The position numbers were made by a program, and so were the translations under genes. A model generated the notes under the pieces. That model had not been told where the DNA came from and did not search any database. It worked only from the letters and a program-made list of their open reading frames with translations. Source: Bacillus sp. RO2 (GTDB taxonomy: Bacteria > Bacillota > Bacilli > Bacillales > Bacillaceae_I). From it: DNA of 64,000 nucleotides. Positions 18,865-27,280 of this stretch are shown here, one piece after another; position 1 is the stretch's first letter; each line of letters opens with the position of its first letter. The stretch is taken from the NCBI RefSeq assembly GCF_012911845.1, contig NZ_JAAXCU010000045.1, forward strand, positions 91,731 to 155,730, written 5' to 3'.

Positions 18865-19820
18865 AAATGTTCACCGAGATTGAAGGTGATTTCCTTTCTG
18901 GCCAAAAGATAAGCGAAGAATTAGGGTGTTCAAGAACAGCCGTTTGGAAGCATATTGAAGACTTGAGGCAGGAAGGCTATGAGCTTGAGGCAGTAAGAAG
19001 AAAGGGATACCGAATAAAAACCATTCCCGATAAGATATCCCACAATGAAATCTCTTTAGGGTTAAAAACGGAAACACTAGGACGAAAAATACATTTTGAA
19101 GATTCCGTCACCTCCACCCAAAAAATAGCCCATCAATTGGCTTATGATGGTGTACCTGAGGGAACATTGGTTGTTGCCGAGGAGCAAACTTCTGGGAGAG
19201 GGAGATTAAGCAGGGCCTGGTATTCACCAAAATACACAGGAGTTTGGATGAGTCTGATTTTACGCCCTAACCTCCCGCCTGCAAAAGCACCTCAACTGAC
19301 TTTATTGACAGCAGTCGCCATCACTCAGGCGATTGAAGAGGTGACCGGATTGCGTCCGGATATTAAATGGCCTAATGATATATTGATCAATAAAAAGAAA
19401 ACAGTCGGTATACTTACTGAAATGCAGGCAGAAGCAGATAAAATCAATTCTGTCATTATCGGCATGGGGATAAATGTGAATCAAACTTTGGAACAATTTC
19501 CGGAAGATCTTCATTCCATTGCAACCTCTTTGTCCATTGAATTAGGAGAAAAGGTCAATCGGGCGGAGCTTATCCAATCCATTCTCATGAAATTTGAAAA
19601 TCTTTATCAAAAGTATTTGCAGCATGGGTTTTATCCGATCAAACTTTTATGGGAGTCTTATGCCATCAGTATCGGCAAGAGGATCATTGCTCGCACTATC
19701 ACAGGAACATTAGAAGGAACAGCTAAAGGCATTACAGAAGACGGTGTTCTAATGCTTGAGGATGACCAAGACGTAACCCACTATATTCACTCAGCGGATA
19801 TCCAAATTGGAAGCGATTAA
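18834..19820 (+). CDS. birA: Biotin protein ligase / biotin operon repressor
   Basis: Bifunctional: attaches biotin to carboxylase carrier protein and represses biotin genes with biotinyl-AMP. N-terminal winged helix (SGQKISEELGCSRTAVWKHI), then the ligase domain with GRGRLSRAWYSP (biotinyl-AMP loop), WPNDILI and KKTVGILTEM. About 328 residues. The TTG at 18834 aligns with the B. subtilis start and sits 11 bases after AAGGAG (18817-18822); a GTG at 18822 would overlap that site. Lies inside the 3' end of cca. Confidence 0.94.
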   Translation: MATEIRSKLLKMFTEIEGDFLSGQKISEELGCSRTAVWKHIEDLRQEGYELEAVRRKGYRIKTIPDKISHNEISLGLKTETLGRKIHFEDSVTSTQKIAHQLAYDGVPEGTLVVAEEQTSGRGRLSRAWYSPKYTGVWMSLILRPNLPPAKAPQLTLLTAVAITQAIEEVTGLRPDIKWPNDILINKKKTVGILTEMQAEADKINSVIIGMGINVNQTLEQFPEDLHSIATSLSIELGEKVNRAELIQSILMKFENLYQKYLQHGFYPIKLLWESYAISIGKRIIARTITGTLEGTAKGITEDGVLMLEDDQDVTHYIHSADIQIGSD

Positions 19821-19888
19821 ATGATGGCATTCTTTCACCACATGCACTATAATAAAGGTGTTGGGCAGTATCTATCAAAGAACTGCAC

Positions 19889-19916
19889 CTGACAACTTTT
19901 TTAAAATTTTTATACA
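19889..19916 (+). promoter_or_regulatory. Candidate panBCD promoter
   Basis: CTGACA (19889-19894), 16-bp spacer, TATACA (19911-19916). It would start transcription near 19923, upstream of the hairpin at 19995-20030. The 249-bp gap between birA and panB holds nothing else I can name. Confidence 0.4.
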
Positions 19917-19994
19917 ACCAACCAAATATCTGCCTTGATCCAAAGGACTGGGACAGAGGGATTGAACTGAATGATTTTTTGAGCTAAACACTAC

Positions 19995-20030
19995 ATCCTT
20001 CTTTCGCATGCGCAAAAGAGGGATTTTTTT
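19995..20030 (+). terminator. Terminator or attenuator hairpin before panB
   Basis: ATCCTTCTTT / AAAGAGGGAT form a 10-bp stem (one wobble) around a GC-rich loop, followed by seven T. It lies 40 bases before panB, so it is either the birA operon terminator or part of a panBCD leader. Confidence 0.85.
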
Positions 20031-20069
20031 CGGTTCTTTTCCTCCCCTTACTAAAAAGGAGGACGGAAA

Positions 20070-20900
20070 ATGAAAACTACAACAGACTTTTTAAAAATGA
20101 AAAAAAACAACGAGAAAATCGCCATGTTAACAGCATACGATTATCCATCTGCAAAGCTCGCTGAAGAAGCGGGAGTGGACATGATACTTGTGGGTGATTC
20201 TCTTGGTATGGTCGTGCTTGGATACGAATCTACCGTACCTGTCACAGTGGATGACATGATTCATCATACGAAAGCAGTGAAAAGAGGTGCACCTTCTACG
20301 TTTATCGTTACGGATATGCCATTTATGTCCTATCACCTTTCGATGGAAAACACCCTTTTAAATGCCAAAAGAATCGTTCAGGAATCTGGGGCACATGCGT
20401 TGAAAGTGGAAGGCGGCGGGGAAGTGTTCCATGTTATCTCCACTCTGACAAGTGCCGGTATTCCAGTTGTCGCCCATTTGGGGCTGACTCCTCAATCAGT
20501 AGGGGTTCTTGGCGGCTACAAAGTACAGGGGAAAGATGTAGAAAGTGCCAAGAAAATGATCCAGGATGCAAGGACAGCTGAAGAGGCAGGGGCAATGGCT
20601 CTTGTATTAGAATGCGTGCCAAAGCAACTATCGAAAGATATAGCAGCTCAACTGACCATTCCAGTTATCGGCATAGGTGCAGGTGTTGATGTCGACGGTC
20701 AGGTACTTGTTTACCATGATGTCGTAAAATACGGAGTAGATCGAGTTCCAAAGTTTGTGCATTCTTATGTGGATTCCCAAATGTTAATGAAAGATGGTCT
20801 GCAACAGTATGTACATGAGGTAAAAGAAAATGCTTTTCCTAAACCTGAACATAGTTTTACGATGAAAGAGGAAACACTGCATCGCTTATATGGGGGATAA
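20070..20900 (+). CDS. panB: 3-methyl-2-oxobutanoate hydroxymethyltransferase
   Basis: Makes ketopantoate from ketoisovalerate and methylene-tetrahydrofolate, first committed step of pantothenate synthesis. 276 residues, TIM barrel. Seen: [19 protein letters not shown], the metal-site [22 protein letters not shown] and [29 protein letters not shown] gives a strong ribosome site. First gene of panBCD, spaced 3 bp from panC. Confidence 0.97.
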   Translation: MKTTTDFLKMKKNNEKIAMLTAYDYPSAKLAEEAGVDMILVGDSLGMVVLGYESTVPVTVDDMIHHTKAVKRGAPSTFIVTDMPFMSYHLSMENTLLNAKRIVQESGAHALKVEGGGEVFHVISTLTSAGIPVVAHLGLTPQSVGVLGGYKVQGKDVESAKKMIQDARTAEEAGAMALVLECVPKQLSKDIAAQLTIPVIGIGAGVDVDGQVLVYHDVVKYGVDRVPKFVHSYVDSQMLMKDGLQQYVHEVKENAFPKPEHSFTMKEETLHRLYGG

Positions 20901-20903
20901 AAG

Positions 20904-21764
20904 GTGAAAATCATTAAACAAATAACCGACATGCAACATGTCATAAAAATAGAAAAGCAGCAAGGTAAAAAAATAGGTTTTGTTCCTACGATGGGCTTTC
21001 TACATGAAGGACATCAAACATTACTAAAGGAAGCCCGAGAAAACAATGATATTGTCGTGTTAAGTATTTTTGTTAATCCTTTGCAGTTCGGACCAAATGA
21101 GGATTTAGAAGCTTACCCACGTGACTTTGAGCGTGACGAAGAAATTGCAAAATTACGTGGAGTGGACTATCTTTTTTACCCTTCAGTAGAGGAAATGTAC
21201 AAAGAGAATCGAACAACCATCATAAGAGTGGAACAACGAGTGGATGTTCTTTGTGGAAAACATCGTTCTGGACATTTTGACGGAGTAGCAACAGTTGTCA
21301 TGAAACTTTTTCAGATTGTGACACCAGATACAGCATACTTTGGTATGAAAGATGCACAGCAAGTTGCAGTGATTGACGGTTTGATAAATGACTACCATCT
21401 GCCAATAGAATTGGTAAGAGTGGGGACAGTCAGGGAAGAAGATGGTCTTGCGAAAAGCTCGCGCAATGTGTATTTGAGTGAAGAGGAAAGAAGCAAAGCT
21501 CCATCCCTGTATAAAGCACTAACACTCGGTAAGGCGAAATTGAAATATGGAATGGATGTCCACTCCGTAAAAGAAGAAGTGGAGGAATATATTCTCCTAC
21601 AAACAGGACACAAAGCGGAATATGTGGAGATCTACGCGTACCCGACCCTTCAAGAACTAAAGAAGGTAAAGGAAGAGGAGAGTATCATCATTGCTATTGC
21701 AGTGAAGTTTTCAAAGGCAAGGCTAATTGACAACATTGTTTTTTCATATTCTAAGGGGGAATAA
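20904..21764 (+). CDS. panC: Pantoate-beta-alanine ligase (pantothenate synthetase)
   Basis: ATP-dependent condensation of pantoate with beta-alanine. Nucleotidyltransferase-type HIGH equivalent in PTMGFLHEGHQTLL, FVNPLQFGPNEDLEAYPR, FGMKDAQQVAVI, and the KMSKS equivalent LAKSSRNVYL. 286 residues. GTG start at 20904 with GGGGG upstream. The 3-bp gaps on both sides suggest translational coupling within panBCD. Confidence 0.97.
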   Translation: MKIIKQITDMQHVIKIEKQQGKKIGFVPTMGFLHEGHQTLLKEARENNDIVVLSIFVNPLQFGPNEDLEAYPRDFERDEEIAKLRGVDYLFYPSVEEMYKENRTTIIRVEQRVDVLCGKHRSGHFDGVATVVMKLFQIVTPDTAYFGMKDAQQVAVIDGLINDYHLPIELVRVGTVREEDGLAKSSRNVYLSEEERSKAPSLYKALTLGKAKLKYGMDVHSVKEEVEEYILLQTGHKAEYVEIYAYPTLQELKKVKEEESIIIAIAVKFSKARLIDNIVFSYSKGE

Positions 21765-21767
21765 AAA

Positions 21768-22151
21768 TTGTTTCGTACACTAATGAATGCAAAAATACAT
21801 CGTGCTAGAGTAACTGAATCTAATCTAAATTATGTAGGGAGTATTACAATTGACGAGGATATCCTCGATGCAGTTGGTATGGCTGCAAACGAAAAAGTAC
21901 AAATTGTGAACAATAATAATGGTGCACGCTTTGAAACATATATCATCCCTGGTAAAAGAGGCGGGAAAGACTTTTGCCTAAACGGTGCAGCAGCAAGACT
22001 CGTCCAAGAAGGCGACATCATCATCGTCATATCTTATGCTATGATGGCTGAGGAAAAAGTAAAAAACCATCAACCAAAAGTCGCGGTCATGAACGAATAC
22101 AACGAAATAATCGAAATGTTAGGTACAGAACCAGCCGCAACAGTTATGTAA
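21768..22151 (+). CDS. panD: Aspartate 1-decarboxylase
   Basis: Pyruvoyl enzyme making beta-alanine from aspartate for panC. The proenzyme cleaves itself at Gly24-Ser25, visible in NYVGSITID, turning the Ser into the pyruvoyl group. 127 residues, double-psi barrel. TTG start at 21768 after AAGGGGGAA. Last gene of panBCD, followed by a terminator. Confidence 0.97.
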   Translation: MFRTLMNAKIHRARVTESNLNYVGSITIDEDILDAVGMAANEKVQIVNNNNGARFETYIIPGKRGGKDFCLNGAAARLVQEGDIIIVISYAMMAEEKVKNHQPKVAVMNEYNEIIEMLGTEPAATVM

Positions 22152-22176
22152 ATAAAATCAACTGTTATTTGGATAT

Positions 22177-22199
22177 CCCCCTCAAAACAGGGGGTTTTT
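22177..22199 (+). terminator. Terminator after panD
   Basis: CCCCCT / AGGGGG stem with a short CAAAAC loop and five T. Confidence 0.92.
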
Positions 22200-22296
22200 C
22201 TATTTAAACATGGGAAAAATAAAAATACATATTTTTTTCAGATGATGTCTATGGTACCTTTTATATATGTTGAACAGATGTAATGAGGTGGATTGA

Positions 22297-24831
22297 ATGA
22301 AACAGCGATTTGTCGTTCTTGACTTGGAAACGACAGGGAATACTCCCAAGAAAAATGACAAAATAATACAAGTTGGCGCTGTTTTAATAGAAGATGGTGA
22401 AATAGTCGAGCGATTTGCAAGCTTTGTGAACCCTCAATGTACCATCCCGCCTTTTATTGAACAACTAACCAATATCAATCAGGATATGGTCGAGAGGGCT
22501 CCAACATTTGCACAAATAGCTCCAATGCTGTGTGAAATGCTAAAAGGGTCAGCCTTAGTGGCACACAATGTACCTTTTGATCTTTCTTTCTTGCAACATG
22601 AGTTGAAAACTAGCGGACATCCTACATTTTCAGGAAATACATTTGATACAGTTGAATTGGCCAGGATTTTACTGCCTACACAAAAAAGCTATAAACTAAC
22701 GGACTTATCTATTTTTTATGAGTTAAATCATGACAATCCACATAGAGCAGATAGTGACGCAGAAGCAACGGCCATTATTTTTCTAAAGTTGATGGATAAG
22801 ATACAAAGTCTACCCTCCGTTACGATCAATCAGTTACATACATATTTACATACAATGAAAAGTGATATTCACCTATTATTTCAACAAAAGGGTGTGTCAT
22901 TTTCTCCTAACCATGTTCTATATGATGAAAAGCTTGCTGTTAGAAAAACTTCTCTACAACCTACCGAAGATCTTGCAAAAGTGAAAAGTGCGATGCTAAC
23001 TAAAGTTAAGGGCTTGCTAAATCCCATTGATAAAGAATTGACTTCTCTTCTCGATGCTCGGCAACATGGTTTATTGGAAATTACAGCCTCTCACAACATG
23101 CATACGTTAGGTGCTCTGGCTTTTGCCCTGGAAAATAATAAGAAAGTGGTAATGAGTTCTGCCACGAAAGAAACGAAGCAAGAGCTTGAGAAACAAGTGT
23201 TAGCACTTAATAACCATGCGGCATTTCTCTTATCAGAAATAAAAGGAAAGTATTATTATCTTAGCTTGTCGAGGTTAGTGACAGTGCTAGGAGAAGCAGA
23301 TGATAACTATGATGCTGTTTTAACAAAGGCGCAGATTCTAGTTTGGTTAACAGAAACAGAAACAGGAGATATGGAAGAACTCTCTCTTTCGTCTGGGGGA
23401 AGGTTGCTCTGGGATTCCATCAATTGTTCTTACGGAGATTCAACTGATGACTCACAAGATGACCTTTGTTTTTATTCAAGAGCAAAGAATAGAGTACAAA
23501 GTGCCTCCATTATTTTTACTAATCACATGTTTTTAGCAAAGGAAATTTGGAAGCCTGAAGCATTTAGGCAAATGGATCATTTTCTTGTTGAAGATGCCAG
23601 TCTTTTTCAGCAAAGTGTAAGCAGGTTCCTAGGGAAAGAAATCAGCTATCTGGATCTATATTTTGCTTTATCAAGGCTAAAGGAATCCATTGTCGTCCAA
23701 CAGGCAAAAGAAGAGTTGGACGAGGCTTTTCGGTTGATTCGAAGTTACTGCCTTTTGAGAACAAAAAAGGGGCAATCAAGAGTAATATACAGATATGATG
23801 TGTTGAAGGAAAAATCACCAGGGTGGTATGCTGTTCTAGAAGCTGCCCAAAGACTGTATATGAAGTTGACTGAAGTCCTTTTGTCATTGGAAAAAGAGGC
23901 TGATTCAACACCTTTGAAGCAAATGAGGGATACCTTTCACGCCCTGTTATTCAGTGGGGAGAAGCATGGATTAACATGGTTTGATGTACACACAAAAGGG
24001 GCAAAGAATTCGGTTGCCATTTATGAGCAACCTCTTGATGTTTCTCATACTCTTGCTGAAAAGTTTTATCAGCAAAAAAGTAGTATACTTTTTATTTCAC
24101 CAGCATTAAGTGTGGACAAGAATTTTGATTATATGCTTGAGGAGTTAGGACTGACAGACTTCTATCCTAAGACCATAACTGTTGAAAACGCAGGAACTAA
24201 TTATCCAGATGTATTTATTCCCACAGATATGCCAGCAATTACAAGAGGGAAAAATGATGCATTCAACGAGATTGCTGCCATGCAACTATTAGAGCTTTTG
24301 GAAGATAGAGGTGGAAGAATTCTTGTTACCTTTTCCTCCCTTGAGATGTTGACTGCTGTTTATCAGGCGATCAAATCCCTGCCAAATGCAGGTGAATCCG
24401 TAGTAGTCAGCCAAAGTAGCATGTCAGGTGGAAAGCAAAAAATACTAAAAGCTGCAGCCAACTTTGAAAAGGCTATCCTGTTGGTAACAAACGGATTCCT
24501 AGAAGAAGTTAACTTACAAGGTGAAAAAATAGACACACTCGTTGTCATGAGACTTCCATTCAAGTCAATGGACGAACCTGTGATGGCAGCTAAAATTGCC
24601 ACTATTGAAGGACAAGGCCGCAATTCGTTTACAGATGTATCATTACCAATAGCAGTATTAAGATTCAAAACAATGATAGGTCGCTTTTTAGAAGCAGAAG
24701 GTCCAAAAGAGATATTCATCTTTGATAAGCGAGTGGTGGAAAAAAGATACGGTAACACTTTCCTACAAGCCATCCCTAACGCAATTGTCAAAAAAGACTC
24801 CTTCTTTGCAATTTTGAATAATATAAACTAG
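22297..24831 (+). CDS. dinG: DinG-family protein: DnaQ-like exonuclease with degenerate helicase domain
   Basis: 844 residues. Residues about 5-165 are an intact DEDDh 3'-5' exonuclease: LDLETTG (Asp9, Glu11), AHNVPFDLSF, and HRADSDAEAT. The remainder aligns with the XPD/DinG helicase core, but the Walker A position (about 262-275) reads TASHNMHTLGALAF with no GKT, the DEAH position (431-435) reads VEDAS, and the motif VI region (789-800) lacks the Arg pair. The frame is continuous, so this is divergence, not a fresh mutation. Staphylococcus aureus DinG is known as a nuclease that has lost helicase activity; here the ATP site itself seems lost. Gene position after panD is as in B. subtilis (whose protein is about 930 residues). 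Confidence 0.92.
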   Translation: MKQRFVVLDLETTGNTPKKNDKIIQVGAVLIEDGEIVERFASFVNPQCTIPPFIEQLTNINQDMVERAPTFAQIAPMLCEMLKGSALVAHNVPFDLSFLQHELKTSGHPTFSGNTFDTVELARILLPTQKSYKLTDLSIFYELNHDNPHRADSDAEATAIIFLKLMDKIQSLPSVTINQLHTYLHTMKSDIHLLFQQKGVSFSPNHVLYDEKLAVRKTSLQPTEDLAKVKSAMLTKVKGLLNPIDKELTSLLDARQHGLLEITASHNMHTLGALAFALENNKKVVMSSATKETKQELEKQVLALNNHAAFLLSEIKGKYYYLSLSRLVTVLGEADDNYDAVLTKAQILVWLTETETGDMEELSLSSGGRLLWDSINCSYGDSTDDSQDDLCFYSRAKNRVQSASIIFTNHMFLAKEIWKPEAFRQMDHFLVEDASLFQQSVSRFLGKEISYLDLYFALSRLKESIVVQQAKEELDEAFRLIRSYCLLRTKKGQSRVIYRYDVLKEKSPGWYAVLEAAQRLYMKLTEVLLSLEKEADSTPLKQMRDTFHALLFSGEKHGLTWFDVHTKGAKNSVAIYEQPLDVSHTLAEKFYQQKSSILFISPALSVDKNFDYMLEELGLTDFYPKTITVENAGTNYPDVFIPTDMPAITRGKNDAFNEIAAMQLLELLEDRGGRILVTFSSLEMLTAVYQAIKSLPNAGESVVVSQSSMSGGKQKILKAAANFEKAILLVTNGFLEEVNLQGEKIDTLVVMRLPFKSMDEPVMAAKIATIEGQGRNSFTDVSLPIAVLRFKTMIGRFLEAEGPKEIFIFDKRVVEKRYGNTFLQAIPNAIVKKDSFFAILNNIN

Positions 24832-24837
24832 TCTAAA

Positions 24838-24959
24838 GCAGTTGATTGGAGCAAATGGCGAAGACTAGGGAGATAGCGCTAGGTGAGACCCCGCAGGCGT
24901 AGCCGAGGAGGCTCACGTCAGCCCCTAGGAAAGCGAAGCCATTAGCGGAAATCAACAGC
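24838..24959 (+). repeat. Complete dispersed element just after dinG
   Basis: GCAGTTGATT and AATCAACAGC bound 122 bp containing GGTGAGACCCCGCAGGCG, CGAGGAGGCTCACG and CCTAGGAAAGCGAAGCC. It is the reverse complement of the nested copy at 13886-14011 and begins 7 bp after the dinG stop. It opens the 450-bp interval 24832-25281. Confidence 0.85.
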
Positions 24960-24990
24960 GGTGTTTAAAAAAATACTTAAATCAATGATT

Positions 24991-25062
24991 TTTTCAGTGG
25001 CCTCGGCAAACCCTAGGAGGCTAAAGCTCGCCCCGTGGAAAGCGAAGCCTTATTGCGGCTTA
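24991..25062 (+). repeat. Partial copy of the dispersed element
   Basis: TTTTTTCAGTGGCCTCGGCA followed by CTAGGAGGCTAAAGCTCG and CCCCGTGGAAAGCGAAGCC. It is the same half-element that flanks the nested copy at 14.0 kb, again lying next to a complete copy. Confidence 0.65.
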
Positions 25063-25071
25063 TATAAAAAG

Positions 25072-25103
25072 GGGTGAATCTTCCATTTTAGAAAGATTCA
25101 CCC
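25072..25103 (-). terminator. Strong hairpin with a T tail only on the reverse strand
   Basis: GGGTGAATCTT / AAGATTCACCC, 11-bp perfect stem, 10-nt loop. On the forward strand it is followed by CATCAAG, on the reverse strand by CCTTTTTATA. No reverse-strand gene was found upstream of it. Confidence 0.5.
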
Positions 25104-25174
25104 ATCAAGTTGGTGTGGGATAGGAGCAAATTTTATACTTTCACGTACATCAATGTACTAAACTGAATAGAAAC

Positions 25175-25183
25175 TGTTATAAT
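25175..25183 (+). promoter_or_regulatory. Extended -10 promoter of ypmA
   Basis: TGTTATAAT at 25175-25183 (TGn plus perfect TATAAT), about 100 bp before ypmA; the -35 is weak. Confidence 0.5.
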
Positions 25184-25281
25184 GTGTTTGAACACTATAG
25201 GTGATTCAGTACTTATATTCTAACCGACAATACAGGTCAGTATAAGTAACAAAAATTGTTTAAACGCAGGAGGATTTTGGG

Positions 25282-25452
25282 ATGGAAAGTAAAATTGAGG
25301 TCTTGTCAACTGTAACAATAGAGAATTCATCCGATTTATATAAAATCGTGGATACATTAAACAGAACATTAAAAAGAGAAAACCTTATGTTCGGCTTGGC
25401 TTTAGACCAGGAAAATAAAGAAAAAGCTGTATTTACAATATATCGTACATAA
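25282..25452 (+). CDS. ypmA: YpmA, small DUF4264 family protein
   Basis: 56 residues starting MESKIEVLSTVTIENSSDLY and ending FTIYRT, which matches B. subtilis YpmA at both ends and in length. Cytoplasmic, no motif with known activity. AGGAGGATTTTGGG gives a very good ribosome site. It lies 12 bp before ypmB, so the pair is surely cotranscribed, probably with aspB. Confidence 0.9.
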   Translation: MESKIEVLSTVTIENSSDLYKIVDTLNRTLKRENLMFGLALDQENKEKAVFTIYRT

Positions 25453-25464
25453 AGAAGTGATGAA

Positions 25465-25938
25465 ATGAAGAAATGGATTATTTTTAGCATTATCATGATT
25501 GCCATCATCATTTTGTGGCAATTTATCTCTATATACCAAACAGCGATGTCACCAGTAAAAGACCAGATTGAAAAAGGGGTGGCAGTTGCCCAAAAAGGGG
25601 CAGAGCTACAAACAGTGGAAGATGTAGCGGCATACAATGGAACAAACTCCTATGTAATTGTTCATGGAATGGATAGTGAAAAGGAAGAGCTTGTAGTGTG
25701 GGTCAAAGAAAGCAAGGAAATTGTCCATACCATGAAAATGAAGGACGGAATTCCAAGGGAAGATGTTTTGAACTATCTGCAAACGGACAGGGAGCCAAAA
25801 GAGATTATTTCCATCTCTCTTGCAATGGAAAAAAACACCCCATTATGGGAAATTAAATATAAAGACATCAATGATCAATATAATCTGTACTATATTAAAT
25901 TCGAAAATGGCGAATATTTTCAACGAATAATCTTTTAA
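25465..25938 (+). CDS. ypmB: YpmB / TseB, membrane-anchored cell-wall elongation factor
   Basis: 157 residues: an N-terminal membrane helix (residues about 3-22, WIIFSIIMIAIIILWQFIS) and an extracytoplasmic domain of two PepSY-like repeats (DUF5590). In B. subtilis YpmB was renamed TseB and linked to penicillin-binding protein PBP2A in cell elongation. Starts with ATG 25465, 12 bp after ypmA, and ends 21 bp before aspB. Confidence 0.9.
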   Translation: MKKWIIFSIIMIAIIILWQFISIYQTAMSPVKDQIEKGVAVAQKGAELQTVEDVAAYNGTNSYVIVHGMDSEKEELVVWVKESKEIVHTMKMKDGIPREDVLNYLQTDREPKEIISISLAMEKNTPLWEIKYKDINDQYNLYYIKFENGEYFQRIIF

Positions 25939-25959
25939 TGGTAGCGGGAGGAAGTAAAA

Positions 25960-27147
25960 ATGAAATTAGCCAAAAGGGTATCAACATTAACACCATCCAC
26001 AACATTAGAAATCACCGCAAAGGCGAAAGAATTGAAAGACGCTGGCCATGATGTTATTGGTTTAGGTGCAGGAGAGCCTGACTTCAATACACCAGCACAT
26101 ATAATGGATGCTGCAAAAGAGGCGATGGATAAAGGATTTACTAAGTATACGCCATCTGGCGGACTTCCTGCCTTGAAAAAAGAGATCATCAATAAGCTTG
26201 AACGTGATCAGGAATTAACATATAAACCATCAGAAGTGATTGTTTGTATCGGTGCTAAGCATGCGCTTTATACTCTTTTCCAAGTTATCCTTGATGAAGG
26301 GGACGAAGTGATCATTCCAACTCCTTATTGGGTTAGCTATCCAGAACAAGTAAAGCTTGCTGAAGGTGTGCCTGTTTATGTAGAAGGGAAAGAAGAAAAT
26401 CAATTTAAAATTACTGCTGAGCAACTGAAAGCCACAATTACGCCTAAAACCAAAGCAGTAGTATTGAACTCTCCAAGCAACCCGACTGGAATGGTTTATA
26501 CCAAGGAAGAGCTGGAAGCACTAGGGAAAGTATGTCTAGAACATGATATTCTTATTGTATCAGATGAGATTTATGAAAAACTTCTCTATGCTGGAAACCA
26601 ACACGTATCCATTGCTCAACTTTCACCAGAATTGAAAGAGCAAACAGTCATCATTAACGGGGTATCCAAATCCCACTCTATGACAGGATGGAGAATCGGA
26701 TACGCAGTAGGAAACCAGACCATTATTAGTGCGATGACGAACCTCGCAAGCCATAGTACATCAAATCCTACATCCATTTCACAATATGCCACGATTGCTG
26801 CATACCAAGGACCGCAGGATGATGTAGAAGTCATGCGACAAGCCTTTGAGGAGAGACTAAACATTATTTTTGAAAAACTAAATCAGATTCCTGGTTTCCA
26901 TTGCCTTAAGCCACAAGGGGCATTTTATCTTTTCCCTAAAGCCATAGAAGCTGCAAAAATGGCAGGTTTTAGTGATGTAGATAGTTTTGTAAAAGCATTG
27001 CTGGAGGAAGAAAAGGTGGCACTTGTCCCTGGTTCAGGATTTGGAGCGGATGATTATGTTCGTCTTTCTTATGCAACAAGTCTGGACTTATTGGAAAGTG
27101 CTGTAGAACGAATTGCAAACTATATGGCAAAAGTGGCGGCTAAGTAA
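25960..27147 (+). CDS. aspB: Aspartate aminotransferase
   Basis: PLP-dependent class I aminotransferase interconverting aspartate/2-oxoglutarate and oxaloacetate/glutamate. Seen: IGLGAGEPDFNTPAHI, NSPSNPTGMVYT, IVSDEIYEKL, and the Schiff-base Lys in GVSKSHSMTGWRIGYA. 395 residues. GGAGGAAGTAAAA precedes the ATG. It feeds aspartate to asnS, panD and the dap pathway encoded nearby; the pairing with asnS is conserved in Bacillus. Confidence 0.95.
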   Translation: MKLAKRVSTLTPSTTLEITAKAKELKDAGHDVIGLGAGEPDFNTPAHIMDAAKEAMDKGFTKYTPSGGLPALKKEIINKLERDQELTYKPSEVIVCIGAKHALYTLFQVILDEGDEVIIPTPYWVSYPEQVKLAEGVPVYVEGKEENQFKITAEQLKATITPKTKAVVLNSPSNPTGMVYTKEELEALGKVCLEHDILIVSDEIYEKLLYAGNQHVSIAQLSPELKEQTVIINGVSKSHSMTGWRIGYAVGNQTIISAMTNLASHSTSNPTSISQYATIAAYQGPQDDVEVMRQAFEERLNIIFEKLNQIPGFHCLKPQGAFYLFPKAIEAAKMAGFSDVDSFVKALLEEEKVALVPGSGFGADDYVRLSYATSLDLLESAVERIANYMAKVAAK

Positions 27148-27190
27148 AATTACTTAGCCTTCACCTTTTATAGAAGTTATGGAAAATTGT

Positions 27191-27219
27191 TTGCTTACAA
27201 TATTACAGGCTTGTATAAT
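27191..27219 (+). promoter_or_regulatory. Promoter upstream of asnS
   Basis: TTGCTT (27191-27196), 17-bp spacer, TATAAT (27214-27219). The start would lie about 55 bp before the asnS GTG, so there is no room for a T-box leader, and none was seen. Confidence 0.7.
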
Positions 27220-27280
27220 AGAAGGTATGTACATAAAAGTGTAAATACATTGCAAGAACATTGCTGGAGGGAATAAAGTA

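Noticed and set aside
27148..27280. T-box riboswitch before asnS
   Set aside because: No GGTGGNACCGCG-like block and too little leader after the TATAAT box.
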